Source: Larkinella sp049445795 (lineage in GTDB: Bacteria; Bacteroidota; Bacteroidia; Cytophagales; Spirosomataceae). From it: 64,000 bases of DNA. The position numbers and the translations under genes were made by a program. Of this stretch, positions 36,216 to 43,923 are shown in pieces. The stretch's first letter is position 1. Each line of letters starts with the position of its first letter. The notes beneath the pieces are model-generated. The model worked only from the letters and a program-made list of their open reading frames with translations, did no database searches and was not told the origin of the DNA. The stretch is from the NCBI RefSeq assembly GCF_049445795.1, contig NZ_JBMSDT010000012.1:62001-126000 (forward strand), in the 5' to 3' direction.

Positions 36216-37085
36216 ATGAGATATTTCCTTCTGCTGGCTGCAGCCTGCCTAGCTTTTGCCAGTGACAAACCGGCATATCAGTTTTATTCCCAGAAACTTA
36301 AAGCCGTCAATTACCAGAAAGTACTGAAAGAGGCCAATGATGCCGACGTAGTCTTTTTCGGCGAGTTGCATAACAACCCGATCTGCCACTGGCTGGAACT
36401 GCAACTTACGAAAGATTTGTACGCCGAAAAAAAGACCCAACTGTTGCTGGGCGCGGAGATGTTCGAAGCCGATAATCAGGCGGCTTTGTCGGATTATGTA
36501 GCCGGAAAAACCTCGGACAAGGAATTTGCGAAACAGGCCAGGCTCTGGAATAATTACAAAACCGACTACCGCCCGCTGGTTGATTTTGCGCGGGATAATA
36601 AAATTCCGATGGTAGCGACCAACGTGCCGCGTCGGTATGCCAGCACTGTCGCCCGGCAGGGACTGGCGGCCCTCGACACCCTCCCAACCGCTCAAAAGGC
36701 GTGGATAGCGCCCCTCCCCCTGACTGTTGATCTGACCTTACCGGGTTATAAGGCCATGCTCGACATGATGCACGGCGACAACGCCAAAACCGCTCCCGAA
36801 CAAGGTGCGAATTTCGCCCGCGCCCAGGCCATTAAAGACGCGACAATGGCTCATTTTATTCTGCAAAACCGCAAACCCGGCACCACCTTCCTGCATTACA
36901 ACGGTTCGTACCACTCCAACAATTTTGAGGGCATAATCTGGTACCTGCGCCAAAAACAACCTGACTTGAAAATTGTAACCATTGCATCGGTTGAAGTACC
37001 CGACACCGCCAAACCCGATAAAGCCAACGAAAATCTGGCTAGTTTTATCCTGCAAATTCCGGCGGATATGACCAAGACCTATTGA
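36216..37085 (+). CDS. ChaN-family haem-iron-associated protein
   Basis: A 289-residue exported protein (signal RYFLLLAAACLAFAS). It fits the ChaN/DUF399 family, which binds haem and is linked to iron uptake. Supporting stretches are ADVVFFGELHNNPICHWLEL, LLGAEMFEADNQAALSDYV, RPLVDFARDNKIPMVATNVPRRYAS, MAHFILQN and TTFLHYNGSYHSNNFEGIIWYL. The conserved E-x-H near the start and late His residues are present. No lipobox cysteine follows a canonical site, so it may be soluble rather than a lipoprotein. The ATG at 36216 gives the signal peptide. Confidence 0.85.
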   Translation: MRYFLLLAAACLAFASDKPAYQFYSQKLKAVNYQKVLKEANDADVVFFGELHNNPICHWLELQLTKDLYAEKKTQLLLGAEMFEADNQAALSDYVAGKTSDKEFAKQARLWNNYKTDYRPLVDFARDNKIPMVATNVPRRYASTVARQGLAALDTLPTAQKAWIAPLPLTVDLTLPGYKAMLDMMHGDNAKTAPEQGANFARAQAIKDATMAHFILQNRKPGTTFLHYNGSYHSNNFEGIIWYLRQKQPDLKIVTIASVEVPDTAKPDKANENLASFILQIPADMTKTY

Positions 37086-37249
37086 TCGTTTTTCGTTGAA
37101 TCAGCAAAAAAAATCAGGCGGTATTCTTCGGTTTCAGCGCAAAACCGTAGTGTGTCTTCATTTTTTTGGCTTTCTGATTAAAAATCTCACTTAGAAAACC
37201 CACTGATATACAACCTGTTATGTAAAAAAATCATCTGCACGATAATTTT

Positions 37250-37400
37250 TTTGTTTTTTTTCAATTCTGGCAATCTAAATCCTTCAGTCGTTCGTAGGTA
37301 TTTGCATCACGCGATGAGGGATGCTATGGAGGTAGTATTTCTCATCAGCCATACACGTTTCCGACAGAAAGTCCAGAGGCTTAGCTACTGGACTTTTTCG
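37250..37400 (+). ncRNA. Possible small structured RNA ending in an intrinsic terminator
   Basis: This lies inside a 404-base gap (37086-37489) with no convincing gene. GATGAG near 37313 can pair with CTCATC near 37341, and TATGG with CCATA nearby. The stretch ends in a terminator (37370-37400). I do not recognise it as a known RNA family, and no promoter box is clear. A 74-codon frame overlaps it but looks random. Confidence 0.35.
37370..37400 (+). terminator. Intrinsic terminator in a gene-free gap
   Basis: AGTCCAG / CTGGACT stem with an 11-base loop, followed by TTTTTCG. It lies 285 bases past the ChaN stop and 90 bases before the next gene, so it more likely ends a separate short transcript than the ChaN message. 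Confidence 0.6.
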
Positions 37401-37447
37401 TTATCGGACGGCCCCTCCTGGCTACGGTTCGTCCGGGATAGTTTTGT

Positions 37448-37455
37448 TATCTTTG
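37448..37455 (+). promoter_or_regulatory. Putative -7 promoter element (TAnnTTTG)
   Basis: TATCTTTG matches the -7 consensus and lies 34 bases before the ATG at 37490, just after the terminator at 37370. No clear TTG is seen at -33. Confidence 0.45.
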
Positions 37456-37489
37456 TGATAACCGGCGAAGCCTAAACCGCCGGAGCGTC

Positions 37490-38059
37490 ATGCACGAGAT
37501 TGAGCCTTTTTACAACTGGGAGAAATGGTATAGCGCGACGGACGATCCGCAATCGCCGTTCTACGGCCGCGTTTACAACATGAACCAATACACGAACACC
37601 ATTTACGGCTATTACATCCACCCGCTTTGGGATGAAATTGGTTCGGAGACACTATACTGCAAAATTCTGTTCGTTGATTACGAAAACCGGTTTGCCGTGA
37701 TTGAGTTATTTGGCGAATGGAACGACACGTTGCACAACGACATCATGTACCTGAAACGGCAGGTAATCGATCCGCTGGTGAACGAGCACATCAATAAGTT
37801 TATCCTAGTAGGCGAGAATATATTGAACTTTCACGGTTCGGATGACAGTTATTACGAAGAATGGTTTGAGGATGTCGAAGACGGTTGGATCGCGGCTGTC
37901 AACTTTCGGGATTTTGTCGAGAGCGAGTGGAAACGCTACCACCTTGATTACTACATGAATTTTGGTGGCACGCTGGATGAAATTGATAATTGGCGAACCC
38001 TCAAACCGTCCGCTTTTTTCAACCTTGTTAACAGTTTAATTATCAGGCGTTTAGGATAA
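37490..38059 (+). CDS. Conserved-looking protein of unknown function
   Basis: A 189-residue soluble protein rich in aromatic and acidic residues (NWEKWYSATDDPQSPFYGRVYN, YYEEWFEDVEDGWIAAVNFRDF, WKRYHLDYYMNFGGTLDEIDNWRTLKPS). I do not recognise a domain. It has no signal peptide, repeat or metal motif. Codon use is like the neighbours, and an upstream -7 element supports it as a real gene. It precedes two response-regulator genes. Confidence 0.75.
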   Translation: MHEIEPFYNWEKWYSATDDPQSPFYGRVYNMNQYTNTIYGYYIHPLWDEIGSETLYCKILFVDYENRFAVIELFGEWNDTLHNDIMYLKRQVIDPLVNEHINKFILVGENILNFHGSDDSYYEEWFEDVEDGWIAAVNFRDFVESEWKRYHLDYYMNFGGTLDEIDNWRTLKPSAFFNLVNSLIIRRLG

Positions 38060-38168
38060 TTAACCAACAGAAAATGACGAAAACTTTACCAACTTTCGCT
38101 AACTTTTTCCCCATAAGCTAGTTTTAATTTTGAAAGTTGGCATTTGTTGTTATTCATTTTCTGAGACC

Positions 38169-38645
38169 ATGACTGGCCCATTATCCATCCTGATTATTGG
38201 CTCCGATACCCAAGAACAGCAGTCGCTGGAGCACGCGTTTCGTTCTCACGGTGTATCCTACCGGCATTTTTTTAGTAACGAGGACGCAACCCTTCGCGCG
38301 TATTTTCAGAAAGGGCTGGCCGACGCCATGTTTGTGCCAACTCTGATTATGCTGGACCAGGACGCCTGCCAGCCCGAATCCATCCTTGCCTTGCTCAAAC
38401 ACCATCCTGTACTTCGACGTATTCCGGTAATCATTTTCGGTCAGGGAGATGATCCCGAACGCGTAAAGCAAGCTTATCAATTGGGTGCTACCTGTTACAT
38501 GCCAAAACCCTCCGACTGGAATACCGCCATGGCGCCATTCTGTTCGTACTGGAAGAAACGGGTGGCCCTGCCTGCCATCAAAGCCGAAGATATCATATCA
38601 CCCCAATCATTCTCCAATCGGAACAACCGCCAACAGCCGCACTGA
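38169..38645 (+). CDS. Single-domain response regulator with a reduced acidic pocket
   Basis: A 158-residue receiver-like protein. The likely phosphoacceptor is Asp63 in LIMLDQDAC, and the conserved Lys is Lys113 in YMPKPSDW. The usual acidic pair after strand 1 is reduced to one Asp (Asp13 in LIIGSDTQEQ), which could weaken magnesium binding or make it phosphorylation-independent. There is no output domain. The ATG at 38169 matches the start of strand 1. The next gene is a second, canonical receiver on the same strand. Confidence 0.82.
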   Translation: MTGPLSILIIGSDTQEQQSLEHAFRSHGVSYRHFFSNEDATLRAYFQKGLADAMFVPTLIMLDQDACQPESILALLKHHPVLRRIPVIIFGQGDDPERVKQAYQLGATCYMPKPSDWNTAMAPFCSYWKKRVALPAIKAEDIISPQSFSNRNNRQQPH

Positions 38646-38695
38646 TTTGCCAAAACCGTTACGAATTCCATAGATGGTTTTCAGCCACTCAACTT

Positions 38696-39133
38696 ATGAC
38701 TACCAAACCTGTTATAGCCGTCGTTGATGACGACGATGATGATTTGTTTTTAATCCAGGAAGCCTTTAAGTTGTGTTTGAACGAGGAGAATGTATTGCTG
38801 GTTTCCAGTGGAATGGATCTGCTGAAGCGGCTGGAAGCAGCTAAGGTTCTGCCGGTTTTTGTGCTGCTAGACCTAAACATGCCCCTAATGAGCGGTTTTG
38901 ACGTGTTGCAGAAACTCCGGTCCGACCCGCGCTACAATTTGATGCCTGTGTTGATTTTCAGTACGTCGAACGCCCAAACTGACATCGATCGCGCCTACGA
39001 ATTGGGGGCAAATTCGTATGTCCGGAAACCGGCTTCGTTCAACGATTACCAGTCGGTGGTGGAAGATTTGTGTAACTTCTGGTTACGGGTTGCCTCAACG
39101 CCAACGGGTCGGATTCTGCCTGCCAGCGATTAA
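38696..39133 (+). CDS. Single-domain response regulator (Rcp1-like)
   Basis: A 145-residue CheY/Rcp1-type receiver with every key residue: acidic residues 11-16 (VVDDDDDDLFLI), phosphoacceptor Asp59 in LLDLNMPLMSG, a Ser/Thr in IFSTSN and Lys111 in YVRKPASF. There is no output domain, so it must act through a partner kinase or by protein contact. Bacteroidota often pair such receivers with phytochrome-like or hybrid kinases; none is in the window. It lies 50 bases after the degenerate receiver gene. Confidence 0.93.
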   Translation: MTTKPVIAVVDDDDDDLFLIQEAFKLCLNEENVLLVSSGMDLLKRLEAAKVLPVFVLLDLNMPLMSGFDVLQKLRSDPRYNLMPVLIFSTSNAQTDIDRAYELGANSYVRKPASFNDYQSVVEDLCNFWLRVASTPTGRILPASD

Positions 39134-39242
39134 TTTTCCGCTACATCGGGCATGGTTTTGCAGGCATTCGAAGAAAACCTTTTTCCCGACCGTCAGTTAT
39201 AGTTTATATCTATTATCTATTCACTAACTCCTAACATACGGT

Positions 39243-40169
39243 ATGGAATCGAATGTCTTTCATGATTCGCAACCTGCGGATCTGGTTAATAACGAAAACG
39301 CGGATACAAAATACGGCCAGGATCAGGCCCAGACACATATGGTAAAACTAGTCGACGGCAAGCTGGTTCCGACGGCGGAAGTCGACAGTGAAGTGAGTGA
39401 TGACCTGGCTAGTCAATACACCAATGACGAAGAACGCGGGCTTTATTCTCCGAATCAGCGCACCTACGACGTGGTTGATATTCAATCAGCCCATCCGCAG
39501 GCCGACATGGTGCCCGAACTTCCCTCGACGCCCGATCCGAACAACCCGGTTCCGGCCGGACCCGACACGCCTACGCCCCCGAGCCCAACGCCCGCTGGCC
39601 CGGAAATTCCGGATTTGCCCTCGACACCCCGACCACATCAGCCCGAAATCACGGAACCCAGCGAACCGGAACGCTCGCACGAGGTCAACAATTCGGTCGA
39701 AGGAGATAACCAGACCAGCAACCGGCCGGGCGCGTCGAACACCCCCACCAGTATGCTGACCGATACCATGCCCGGAGCCGATGTACCCACACAAAGCCAG
39801 GACCCGGCCAAAAACGAAGAACTTCCGGAATTCCTCGGAACATCATCGAAACCGGAAAATCAGCAAGGTCCCGGGCCGGATAATTACAGCAAGCCCCAGG
39901 CCGACGAAGGCATGGAAGAAAAACCGGATACCGGCACGGCGGCACGTCCCTACGATGCCGACGCCAAGGATACGCACGATTATCAGCCGGGTGAGCGACC
40001 GCAGGAAACCGCTCAGATGCTTGATCAGCCCAAGGAAGCACTGGATGAAAGCGCCGTGAAAAAACAGCCCATGCAGGAGGGCAGTTCGGCCGCTTCGGAC
40101 ATGAAATCGACTGACCAACTGGACCTGAAATACAACGACCCGGAAGCCGCCCGACAGGATGTTATGTAA
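39243..40169 (+). CDS. Acidic, proline-rich disordered protein
   Basis: A 308-residue protein with no signal peptide or hydrophobic segment. Its composition is dominated by Pro, Asp, Glu, Asn, Ser and Thr. The middle (~85-145) has repeated PSTPDP / PAGPD / TPTPPSPTPAGPEIPDLPST units. The rest is hydrophilic and rich in K, Q, E and D (KPENQQGPGPDNYSKPQADE). This suggests an intrinsically disordered protein, possibly stress- or desiccation-related, but no family is recognised. Base composition fits a real gene, and a strong terminator follows. Confidence 0.75.
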   Translation: MESNVFHDSQPADLVNNENADTKYGQDQAQTHMVKLVDGKLVPTAEVDSEVSDDLASQYTNDEERGLYSPNQRTYDVVDIQSAHPQADMVPELPSTPDPNNPVPAGPDTPTPPSPTPAGPEIPDLPSTPRPHQPEITEPSEPERSHEVNNSVEGDNQTSNRPGASNTPTSMLTDTMPGADVPTQSQDPAKNEELPEFLGTSSKPENQQGPGPDNYSKPQADEGMEEKPDTGTAARPYDADAKDTHDYQPGERPQETAQMLDQPKEALDESAVKKQPMQEGSSAASDMKSTDQLDLKYNDPEAARQDVM

Positions 40170-40195
40170 GTAAAAACCGGCTCAACAACCCATGG

Positions 40196-40222
40196 GCCCC
40201 GCCAATTCGGCGGGGCTTTTTT
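40196..40222 (+). terminator. Intrinsic terminator after the disordered-protein gene
   Basis: GCCCCGCC / GGCGGGGC stem with an AATTC loop and six T residues, 26 bases after the stop. Confidence 0.92.
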
Positions 40223-40280
40223 CGTGACCTATTCTAAAAAGTCGTAACTTACAGGCTCCTGAAAACATTCAATCTGCATT

Positions 40281-41684
40281 ATGGAAAACCCTGAACAGGC
40301 TCCTTCACGCCGGTCGTTTCTAAAAACACTGGGCCTGGCCGGAACCGCAGCCGCAGCCGTTCCCTCAACCCTTGCCAATGCCGGAACGGCTCCTATGTAC
40401 CTTAATCTGATCAAAAACCACCGCACTACAGCCGCCAACGAAAAGATTCGCATCGGTTTGATCGGTACGGGCGGCATGGGCATTGGCGATACGCAAACCG
40501 CCTTGATGGTGGAAGGCACGGAAGTCGTAGCTGCCTGTGACCTGTACGACGGCCGGTTACGCCGGGCTAAAGAGCTCTGGGGCGACGGCCTGTTTACGAC
40601 CCGCGACTACCGCCAGGTGATCGAACGCCCGGATGTAGACGTGATCATCAACGGCACCACCGACCACTGGCACGAGAAAATTTCGTCGGACGCCATGCGC
40701 AAAGGCAAGCACATTTATTGTGAAAAACCGATGGTGCAAAAGGTCGAAGATGGTCATACATTGATTAAGGTGCAGAAAGAAACCGGTAAGGTCTTTCAGG
40801 TCGGTAGCCAGTTTGCCAGTTCGATCATCATTGCCAAGGCGAAAGAATTGCTAAAAGCCGGCGATATTGGTGATCTGGTGTTTGCCGAAGCCCAGTATGA
40901 CCGGCACAGCGCGATGGGTGCCTGGCAATACTCAATTCCGCCAGATGCCTCACCCCAAACCGTCGACTGGGACACCTACCTCGGCACGGCCAAGAAACGC
41001 GAGTGGGATCCGAAGCGTTTTTTCCGCTGGCGGAACTACCAGGACTACGGCACGGGTGTGGCCGGTGACCTTTACGTACACTTGCTGACGACGCTCCACA
41101 CCATCACCGGTTCAAAAGGCCCTAACCGAGTGTATGCCAGCGGAGGATTACGGTATTGGAAAGATGGGCGGGATGTGCCGGATATTCACCTGGCCATTTT
41201 CGATTATCCGCAAACCGCCGAGCATCCGGAGTTCAACCTGACTACGCGCAGTAATTTTGTCGACGGCGGAGGAGGAGGCTACCTCGTCCGTCTGGTGGGG
41301 ACGGAAGGCGATTTGTCCATTGGTTGGGACAGCCTGACGGTTCGGCGCCACAAACTGCCGAAAGCACCGGGGTTGTCGATCGATAACTTCCCGAAAGATC
41401 AGCAGGAAGCGTATTTGAAGGAGTACAACAAACTCTACCCGAACCGCCCCGAAATGGAAGCCCCGCGGGAGATGGTATATAAAACGCCGAAAGACTACAA
41501 AGGCGACCGCTATGAGCACTTTGTCAATTTCTTCGACTCCGTGCGGACCAACAAACCGGTGGCCGAAGACGCGACGTTCGGACTACGGGCCTGCGGCCCG
41601 ACGCTGTGCAGCAACGTCAGTCTGTTCAAAAAGCAGATCGTCAACTGGGACCCGAACGCGATGAAAATGATGAATGCGGTATAG
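40281..41684 (+). CDS. Tat-exported Gfo/Idh/MocA-family oxidoreductase
   Basis: A 467-residue NAD(P)-dependent sugar oxidoreductase. The N-terminus carries a twin-arginine signal (SRRSFLKTLGLAGTAAAA), so the folded enzyme is exported to the periplasm. The Rossmann motif is GLIGTGGMGIGD (about residues 57-68). It is followed by VVAACDLYDGRLRRAKEL, the family EKP motif (HIYCEKPMVQ), and a C-terminal beta-sheet domain with the NYQDYGTGVAGDLYVHLL stretch. Family members oxidise or reduce sugars, and some act at C3. It is followed after 120 bases by a DUF1080 gene on the same strand, which supports a 3-keto-sugar role. Confidence 0.93.
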   Translation: MENPEQAPSRRSFLKTLGLAGTAAAAVPSTLANAGTAPMYLNLIKNHRTTAANEKIRIGLIGTGGMGIGDTQTALMVEGTEVVAACDLYDGRLRRAKELWGDGLFTTRDYRQVIERPDVDVIINGTTDHWHEKISSDAMRKGKHIYCEKPMVQKVEDGHTLIKVQKETGKVFQVGSQFASSIIIAKAKELLKAGDIGDLVFAEAQYDRHSAMGAWQYSIPPDASPQTVDWDTYLGTAKKREWDPKRFFRWRNYQDYGTGVAGDLYVHLLTTLHTITGSKGPNRVYASGGLRYWKDGRDVPDIHLAIFDYPQTAEHPEFNLTTRSNFVDGGGGGYLVRLVGTEGDLSIGWDSLTVRRHKLPKAPGLSIDNFPKDQQEAYLKEYNKLYPNRPEMEAPREMVYKTPKDYKGDRYEHFVNFFDSVRTNKPVAEDATFGLRACGPTLCSNVSLFKKQIVNWDPNAMKMMNAV

Positions 41685-41693
41685 AACAACTGT

Positions 41694-41792
41694 TTTCAGT
41701 ATACGGTTTTCAGTTTATAGTGCTGACGCATTCAATAATACTGGTTAGCGTCGGCGTACTGAAAACCGTATACTGAAAACGGAAAACCACAA
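41694..41792. repeat. Inverted repeat with AGTATACGGTTTTCAGT arms
   Basis: GTTTTCAGTATACGGTTTTC on the left and its counterpart ACTGAAAACCGTATACTGAA on the right flank a ~40-base centre. GAAAACCG motifs are shared with the repeat block at 15345. It lies between the oxidoreductase and DUF1080 genes. Confidence 0.85.
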
Positions 41793-41804
41793 ACCCTCAA
41801 AACC

Positions 41805-42503
41805 ATGAAAAAAACAATTTTTGCAATCGGCCTGGTGGCCGGGATGGTGTCGTTGATGAGTTTGTCGAACATAGGTTCAAAACCCGGGAAATGGGTGGCA
41901 TTGTTCGACGGCAAATCGACCAAAGGCTGGCATAGTTATCTGAAAGATCACGTTGTTGGCTGGAACATTGAAGACGGTACCCTAGCTCCGGACGGAACCG
42001 GTGGAGATCTTGTCACGGATCAGGAGTTTGAAAACTTCGAATTCGAATTTGAGTTCAAGATTCCGGCGAAAAGCAATAGCGGAGTGGTTTACAAGGTCAT
42101 TGAAGATCCCGCCAACAAAGCGACGTACTGGTCTGGTCCTGAATTCCAGGTAATCGACAACAAAGACTATCCATTAGGTGATGGTCAGAAATTGAAAGAC
42201 AGCCAGTTGACCGGTGCTAATTATGACCTCCAAGGCCCCAGCGACCCCGGTGCTGTAAAACCAGTCGGCGAATGGAACAAAGGTCGCATTGTTGTCAATA
42301 ACAACAATGTAGAACATTACCTAAATGGCAAAAAGGTAGTAGAATACATCTATGGCAGTGACGATTGGAAGGCCATGGTTGCGAAAAGCAAATTCAAAGA
42401 AATGCCGTACGCCAAAGCCCACGCCAAAGGCAAAATTGCACTACAAAGCCACAATCCGAAAGAGAAGGTCTGGTACCGGAACCTTCGAATTCGGGAACTG
42501 TAG
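41805..42503 (+). CDS. Exported DUF1080 protein
   Basis: A 232-residue DUF1080 protein with an N-terminal signal-like helix (IFAIGLVAGMVSLMSLSN). The domain covers ~25-232: WVALFDGKSTKGWHSYLKDHV, TDQEFENFEFEFEFKIPAKSNSGVVYKV, GPEFQVIDNKDYPLGDG, VVNNNNVEHYLNGKKVVEYI and a C-terminal GKIALQSHNPKEKVWYRNLRIREL. It is probably periplasmic. It is the partner of the Tat-exported oxidoreductase upstream and could hydrolyse the keto product. Confidence 0.92.
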   Translation: MKKTIFAIGLVAGMVSLMSLSNIGSKPGKWVALFDGKSTKGWHSYLKDHVVGWNIEDGTLAPDGTGGDLVTDQEFENFEFEFEFKIPAKSNSGVVYKVIEDPANKATYWSGPEFQVIDNKDYPLGDGQKLKDSQLTGANYDLQGPSDPGAVKPVGEWNKGRIVVNNNNVEHYLNGKKVVEYIYGSDDWKAMVAKSKFKEMPYAKAHAKGKIALQSHNPKEKVWYRNLRIREL

Positions 42504-42530
42504 TTTCATTCAACTCATACGTACTTGTTC

Positions 42531-42561
42531 AACGGTGTCAACAAAGGTTGACACCGTTTTT
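42531..42561 (+). terminator. Intrinsic terminator after the DUF1080 gene
   Basis: Perfect 12-base stem AACGGTGTCAAC / GTTGACACCGTT with an AAAG loop and a T tract. Confidence 0.93.
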
Positions 42562-42652
42562 CGTACCCACGGACTTTAGTCCGTGTTTTTAGAGTTTATT
42601 CTACCTAAATGGTCAACTCAAACACGGACTTTAGTCCGTGGGTACGAAAAAA
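42557..42652. repeat. Palindromic repeat, family B (copy 1)
   Basis: Outer arms TTTTTCGTACCCACGGAC and complement, with a palindromic ACGGACTTTAGTCCGT-like core in each arm and an AT-rich centre (GAGTTTATTCTACCTAAATG). Related to the copies at 47207 and 49206. It sits between two terminators of convergent genes. Confidence 0.9.
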
Positions 42653-42682
42653 GAGGTGGTCGGCAACAGCCAACCACCTCTT
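42645..42682 (-). terminator. Intrinsic terminator after recA
   Basis: On the minus strand, AAGAGGTGGT / ACCACCTCTT with a 12-base loop, followed by a T tract. Confidence 0.9.
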
Positions 42683-42748
42683 CATTTGTCAAACAATAAT
42701 TGAAACACTCTGCTTCAAACTCACTGAATCGACCGCACGGCAGAACGC

Positions 42749-43819
42749 TTACTCAAGGGTATCTTCATCGTCTGCCGTAGCCCCTGCCGGGTCAACCAGC
42801 GCTCCTTCATCGCTGTTGACCTGCGCCCGGATTTTGGCTTCCAGTTCGGCCATCAGTTCAGGATTGTCGAGCAACAGGTTTTTCACGGCATCACGACCCT
42901 GCGACAACCGGTTGCCTTCGTACGAGAACCACGAGCCGGATTTCTTCACGATTTCCAGTTCAACGGCCAGGTCAAGCACTTCGCCGACTTTTGAAATCCC
43001 CTGCCCGTACATAATGTCGAATTCGATCACTTTGAACGGAGCCGCGAGTTTATTTTTAACTACTTTTACTTTCGTCCGGTTCCCCAGAATATCGTCTCCA
43101 TCCTTGATCTGCCCAATCCGGCGAATATCCAGACGAACCGATGAATAGAATTTCAGGGCGTTACCACCAGTAGTTGTTTCGGGGTTCCCGAACATCACAC
43201 CGATTTTTTCGCGCAACTGGTTGATGAAGATACAGCAGCAACCGGTTTTATTGATCACCCCCGTCAATTTCCGCAGCGCTTGTGACATCAACCGGGCTTG
43301 CAGACCCATTTTGCTCTCGCCCATATCGCCTTCCAGCTCGGCTTTCGGAACCAGGGCGGCTACAGAGTCGATAACAATGATGTCGATCGCTCCGGAACTA
43401 ATCAGATGTTCGGCAATTTCGAGCGCCTGTTCGCCGTTGTCAGGCTGAGAGATAAGCAAATTTTTGGTATCGATCCCCAGTTTTTCGGCATAGACACGGT
43501 CGAAAGCGTGCTCGGCGTCGATGAAGGCAGCCAGGCCACCGTTTTTCTGCGCTTCGGCGATGCAATGCATCGTTAGCGTCGTTTTCCCCGACGATTCCGG
43601 CCCGTAGATTTCAACAATCCGGCCGCGCGGAACCCCACCAATGCCCAGTGCCAGGTCCAGCCCCAGAGAACCCGTCGAAATGACCGGAACATCAACAACT
43701 TTGCTCTCGCTCAGCCGCATGACGGTTCCTTTCCCGTAGGCTTTATCCAACTTTTCAATGGTGGTTTGCAGGGCTTTCAGTTTGCTGTCATTAGCCGTAC
43801 TAACAGGTGCTTGTGCCAT
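42749..43819 (-). CDS. recA: Recombinase RecA
   Basis: A 356-residue RecA with Walker A GPESSGKT at residues 73-80, IIVIDSVAALVPKAELEGDMG (Walker B and loop L1) and FINQLREKIGVMFGNPETTTGGNALKFYSSVRLD (loop L2). The tail ends in an acidic stretch (DDEDTLE), as expected. It catalyses strand exchange in homologous recombination and the SOS response. It stands alone. I see no clear LexA-type box in the AT-rich upstream region. Confidence 0.98.
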   Translation of the reverse strand: MAQAPVSTANDSKLKALQTTIEKLDKAYGKGTVMRLSESKVVDVPVISTGSLGLDLALGIGGVPRGRIVEIYGPESSGKTTLTMHCIAEAQKNGGLAAFIDAEHAFDRVYAEKLGIDTKNLLISQPDNGEQALEIAEHLISSGAIDIIVIDSVAALVPKAELEGDMGESKMGLQARLMSQALRKLTGVINKTGCCCIFINQLREKIGVMFGNPETTTGGNALKFYSSVRLDIRRIGQIKDGDDILGNRTKVKVVKNKLAAPFKVIEFDIMYGQGISKVGEVLDLAVELEIVKKSGSWFSYEGNRLSQGRDAVKNLLLDNPELMAELEAKIRAQVNSDEGALVDPAGATADDEDTLE

Positions 43820-43923
43820 GTGATGTGTTTACGCAAAAAATGATTTTTAGTATGTTTAACCTTATAAAATTAGCATTTTATGACCAGATTTGCAAGGCGG
43901 GCTTTTAAAATAAACAGTATGAT

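Noticed and set aside
37251..37475. 74-codon reading frame in the gap before 37490
   Set aside because: The frame crosses the intrinsic terminator and a promoter element, has no recognisable protein features and overlaps the structured stretch.
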